14,787 bases of DNA from Candidatus Woesearchaeota archaeon (GTDB taxonomy: Archaea; Nanobdellota; Nanobdellia; Woesearchaeales; WAPY01). Under the pieces are notes generated by a model that saw nothing but the letters and a program-made list of their open reading frames with translations, had not been told where the DNA came from and made no database searches. Made by a program: the position numbers and the translations under genes. Every line of letters starts with the position of its first letter. The first letter of the stretch is position 1. Below are positions 13,192 to 14,787 of this stretch, one piece after another. The stretch is taken from contig WAPY01000094.1 in assembly GCA_015520525.1 (NCBI GenBank), positions 1-14,787 on the forward strand, written 5' to 3'.

Positions 13192-13298
13192 GCGGGGGTA
13201 GCAAAGCCTGGTCAAATGTGCAAGGTTGAGGAATTAAGATAATAATGCAAAAGCCTTGTCCCTTAGTGGGTTCCTGGGTTCAAATCCCAGCCCCCGCA
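13192..13298 (+). tRNA. tRNA-Leu (anticodon GAG) with 21-nt intron
   Basis: The acceptor stem GCGGGGG 13192-13198 pairs with CCCCCGC 13291-13297, with discriminator A13298 and no encoded CCA. The T arm is CTGGG-TTCAAAT-CCCAG (13274-13290). A long variable arm with CCC/GGG marks a class II tRNA. The anticodon stem CAAGG 13221-13225 pairs with CCTTG 13254-13258, with anticodon GAG at 13228-13230. An intron of 21 nt (13232-13252) follows position 37. It fits a bulge-helix-bulge: 5' bulge GG|A, helix TTGA/GCAA (one A-G mismatch), 3' bulge AA|G, and inner stem ATTA/TAAT. The spliced loop TTGAGGG is standard for tRNA-Leu. It lies between rpoD and rpl18e; a tRNA-Leu next to eL18 is also known in haloarchaea. 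Confidence 0.95.
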
Positions 13299-13320
13299 TA
13301 AAACTCAAGGGATAGGCAGG

Positions 13321-13692
13321 ATGAGGAAAATGAAAGTGAAAACAAAAGCAACAAACCCGGACTTGATAAGTTTAATAGTTGAACTTAAATCGGAAAGCTT
13401 CAAATCCAAAAAACCAGTGTGGAAAGCAGTGGCTAAACTATTGGACAAGCCGACAAGATCAAGAAGAGTGGTCAACATATCGAGGATAAACAGGAACACA
13501 AAAGAAAAGGATGTGGTAATAGTTCCAGGAAAAGTTTTAGCTTCAGGAGAACTTGACCACCCTGTAACAATCGCCGCTTTATCCTTCTCAAAACAAGCTG
13601 AAGAGAAGATAAAAAAAGCGGGGGGAGAAATACTCACAATAAGAGACGCAATGAAAGATAAACACTTAAAAAATATTAAAATAATAGGTTAA
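13321..13692 (+). CDS. rpl18e: 50S ribosomal protein eL18 (L18e)
   Basis: The archaeal/eukaryotic L18e, a uL15-like protein of the large subunit. Family segments are ATNPDLISLIVELK near the N-terminus, VWKAVAKLLDKPTRSRRVVN (about 38-57), VIVPGKVLASGELDHP and VTIAALSFSKQAEEKI. At 123 aa it is full length. Two starts are possible: ATG 13321, with TAGG just before, or ATG 13330, with GAGG just before, which removes only MRK. I keep the first; the choice does not alter the fold. It is the first gene of the eL18-uL13-uS9-RpoN group, 22 bp after the tRNA, so it is likely transcribed together with the tRNA and released by tRNA processing. Confidence 0.96.
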   Translation: MRKMKVKTKATNPDLISLIVELKSESFKSKKPVWKAVAKLLDKPTRSRRVVNISRINRNTKEKDVVIVPGKVLASGELDHPVTIAALSFSKQAEEKIKKAGGEILTIRDAMKDKHLKNIKIIG

Positions 13693-13696
13693 GAAA

Positions 13697-14116
13697 ATGA
13701 TACTCGACGCCAAAGACAAAATCATAGGAAGATTAGCGAGCTACGCCGCTAAGAAAGCACTCTTGGGAGAAGAAGTTATTATAGTCAACTGTTCAGGAGC
13801 AGTAATATCCGGAGACAAGAGGAAAATCATAGAAAAATACAGAGCGAGAAGAGAAAGGAGAACAATAAGAAGAGGACCGTTCTTCCCTAAGAGCGCGGAC
13901 AGAATTGTCAAGAGAATGATAAGAGGAATGCTCCCATACAAACAAGAGAAGGGAAGAAAAGCTCTTGCGAGAGTGAAATGCTATGTGTCAATACCTAAAT
14001 CTTTGGAAGGAAAAGAAATAATAAACTTGAAGCAATACGACAAAGAAAACCTTCCGACAACAAAATACATAACACTTAAAGATTTATCAAAAGAACTAGG
14101 TGCTAAGAATGAGTGA
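13697..14116 (+). CDS. rpl13: 50S ribosomal protein uL13
   Basis: uL13, an early-assembling large-subunit protein. MILDAKDKIIGRLASYAAKK is the classic N-terminus, followed by VIIVNCSGAVISGDKRK (about 27-43), RGPFFPKSADRIVKRMIRGM (about 59-78), the LPYKQEKGRKAL segment, and KCYVSIPKSLEGKE. At 139 aa it is complete. The ATG at 13697 is 4 bp after the rpl18e stop, and the end overlaps rps9 by 8 bp. Confidence 0.97.
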   Translation: MILDAKDKIIGRLASYAAKKALLGEEVIIVNCSGAVISGDKRKIIEKYRARRERRTIRRGPFFPKSADRIVKRMIRGMLPYKQEKGRKALARVKCYVSIPKSLEGKEIINLKQYDKENLPTTKYITLKDLSKELGAKNE

Positions 14117-14507
14117 AGTAATACACACATCAGGAAAGAGGAAGAGATCAATAGCGAGAGCCACACTCAAACCTGGGAAAGGAATAGTCAGAATAAACAA
14201 CATCCTACTGGACGCTTACGAACCAAAACTTTCAAGATTAAAAATTCAGGAAGGATTAATAATCGCAGGAGACATTGTTAAAAAAGTGGATATAGCAGTT
14301 ACTGTTAAAGGAGGAGGAGTCAACAGTCAAGCAGAAGCTGCAAGAACAGCAATATCAAAAGCCCTCGTTGAGTTTGAGCCAAAGCTCAAAGAGAGATACC
14401 TTGATTATGACAGGAACTTCTTAGTTAATGATGTCCGATACAAAGAAACAAAGAAACCCGGAACTCATGGAAGAGCAAGGGCGAAAAGACAAAAATCATA
14501 CAGGTGA
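14109..14507 (+). CDS. rps9: 30S ribosomal protein uS9
   Basis: uS9 of the 30S head, whose C-terminal tail reaches the P-site t[23 protein letters not shown] is the diagnostic N-terminus. [20 protein letters not shown] (about 72-91) and the final [18 protein letters not shown], ending in the invariant basic -SYR, complete it. I start at ATG 14109 (132 aa); an in-frame GTG at 14100 would add three residues that homologues lack. The start lies inside the end of rpl13, and the stop overlaps the rpoN GTG by 4 bp. Confidence 0.97.
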   Translation: MSEVIHTSGKRKRSIARATLKPGKGIVRINNILLDAYEPKLSRLKIQEGLIIAGDIVKKVDIAVTVKGGGVNSQAEAARTAISKALVEFEPKLKERYLDYDRNFLVNDVRYKETKKPGTHGRARAKRQKSYR

Positions 14508-14707
14508 GCAAAACGATAATACCAGTCAGATGCTACAGCTGCGGAAAACCCATTGGACATCTTTGGGAAGAGTTTGAGAGGAGAGTGAAGGCGGGAGAAG
14601 ACAAGAAAAAAGTTTTAGATGACTTGGGACTTGACAGATACTGCTGCAGGTCAATATTCTTAGGGCATGTTGAATTAATAGACGAAATAGCCAAGTTCAA
14701 GAAATAA
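14504..14707 (+). CDS. rpoN: RNA polymerase subunit N (Rpo10)
   Basis: The small zinc-binding RNA polymerase subunit, homologue of Rpb10, which joins RpoD and RpoL in the assembly platform. [14 protein letters not shown] carries C10 and C13, and [17 protein letters not shown] carries C47 and C48: together the CX2C...CC zinc bundle unique to this family. At 67 aa it has normal length. The start is GTG 14504, overlapping the rps9 stop in a GTGA junction; no in-frame ATG precedes the conserved segment. The next genes usual for this cluster (rpoK, eno) are not seen before the window ends. Confidence 0.97.
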   Translation: MSKTIIPVRCYSCGKPIGHLWEEFERRVKAGEDKKKVLDDLGLDRYCCRSIFLGHVELIDEIAKFKK

Positions 14708-14717
14708 ACAGAACCAA

Positions 14718-14738
14718 TTTTTTAATTCTCTTTATAAA
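14718..14738 (+). terminator. T-tract after rpoN and possible next promoter
   Basis: TTTTTT (14718-14723) and further T-rich bases follow the rpoN stop by 11 bp, with no stem: a U-tract terminator candidate. TTTATAAA at 14731-14738 could be the TATA box of a gene beyond the window. The last 80 bases hold no gene I can support. Confidence 0.4.
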
Positions 14739-14787
14739 CATTGTTTAAATTGTTAGTGGAGAAAATTTCTTTTGATAAGGATTAAAA

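Noticed and set aside
14100..14108. GTG start for rps9
   Set aside because: ATG 14109 gives the conserved N-terminus of uS9 and needs no extra residues.
1..14787. CRISPR array, insertion sequence or integrated element
   Set aside because: No regularly spaced repeats, transposase or integrase were seen. Most of the content is informational and operonic.

Overview
The window is a gene-dense, AT-rich stretch of an archaeal chromosome. The evidence is archaeal ribosomal proteins (uS13, uS4, uS11, eL18, uL13, uS9, uS2), RNA polymerase subunits D and N, RadB, archaeal NAC, Sec61-beta, an archaeal-type RNase P RNA, a tRNA-Leu with a bulge-helix-bulge intron, TATA boxes about 25-29 nt before leaderless starts, and GGTGAT-type Shine-Dalgarno (SD) sites inside operons. 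RadB, AlaX and the tRNA-Leu/eL18/uL13/uS9/RpoN order point to the euryarchaeal/DPANN side. Compact genes and many short orphans suggest a DPANN lineage (Woesearchaeales/Pacearchaeales-like). That placement is inference and was not tested by a tree.

Layout. 1-312 has no convincing gene. 313-1113 (-) is an orphan helical protein. 1184-1711 (+) is thpR, a 2H RNA phosphoesterase. 5156-1721 (-) is a three-gene surface-glycosylation operon: a GT2 glycosyltransferase, a membrane-anchored thioredoxin-fold protein and a PMT/ArnT-like membrane glycosyltransferase. 5336-5935 (+) is rps2 behind a structured leader. 7879-5970 (-) is radB, alaX and a DUF123 GIY-YIG-like gene. 8714-7940 (-) holds RNase P RNA, the 50-aa Sec61-beta gene and NAC. 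8800-10575 (+) is an operon of an unknown helical protein, a MinD-like ATPase with an altered active site and a four-helix membrane protein. 10755-14707 (+) is the rps13-rps4-rps11-rpoD operon, tRNA-Leu(GAG), and rpl18e-rpl13-rps9-rpoN, mostly with 4-nt or few-nt junctions.

Most interesting signal. The two ribosomal-protein transcription units that begin in this window (rps2, and rps13-rps4-rps11-rpoD) are the only units with long (about 90-nt) leaders. Both leaders fold from the predicted transcript 5' end into a related element. A six-base-pair stem (5278-5283/5305-5310 and 10666-10671/10714-10719) has a compensatory first pair and closes a loop containing the same GCGAGGT ... CTTCTCGG blocks plus an SD-like GGTGA. 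This looks like a shared cis-regulatory RNA for 30S-protein synthesis. I do not recognise it as a described family.

Other points of interest are the MinD-like protein with Asn at the position of E. coli MinD Asp40, the extracytoplasmic thioredoxin inside a glycosyltransferase operon (an Ost3/Ost6-like arrangement), a charged 50-residue tail on uS4, an RpoD with ligands for one Fe-S cluster, and a DUF123 protein lacking its usual cysteines.
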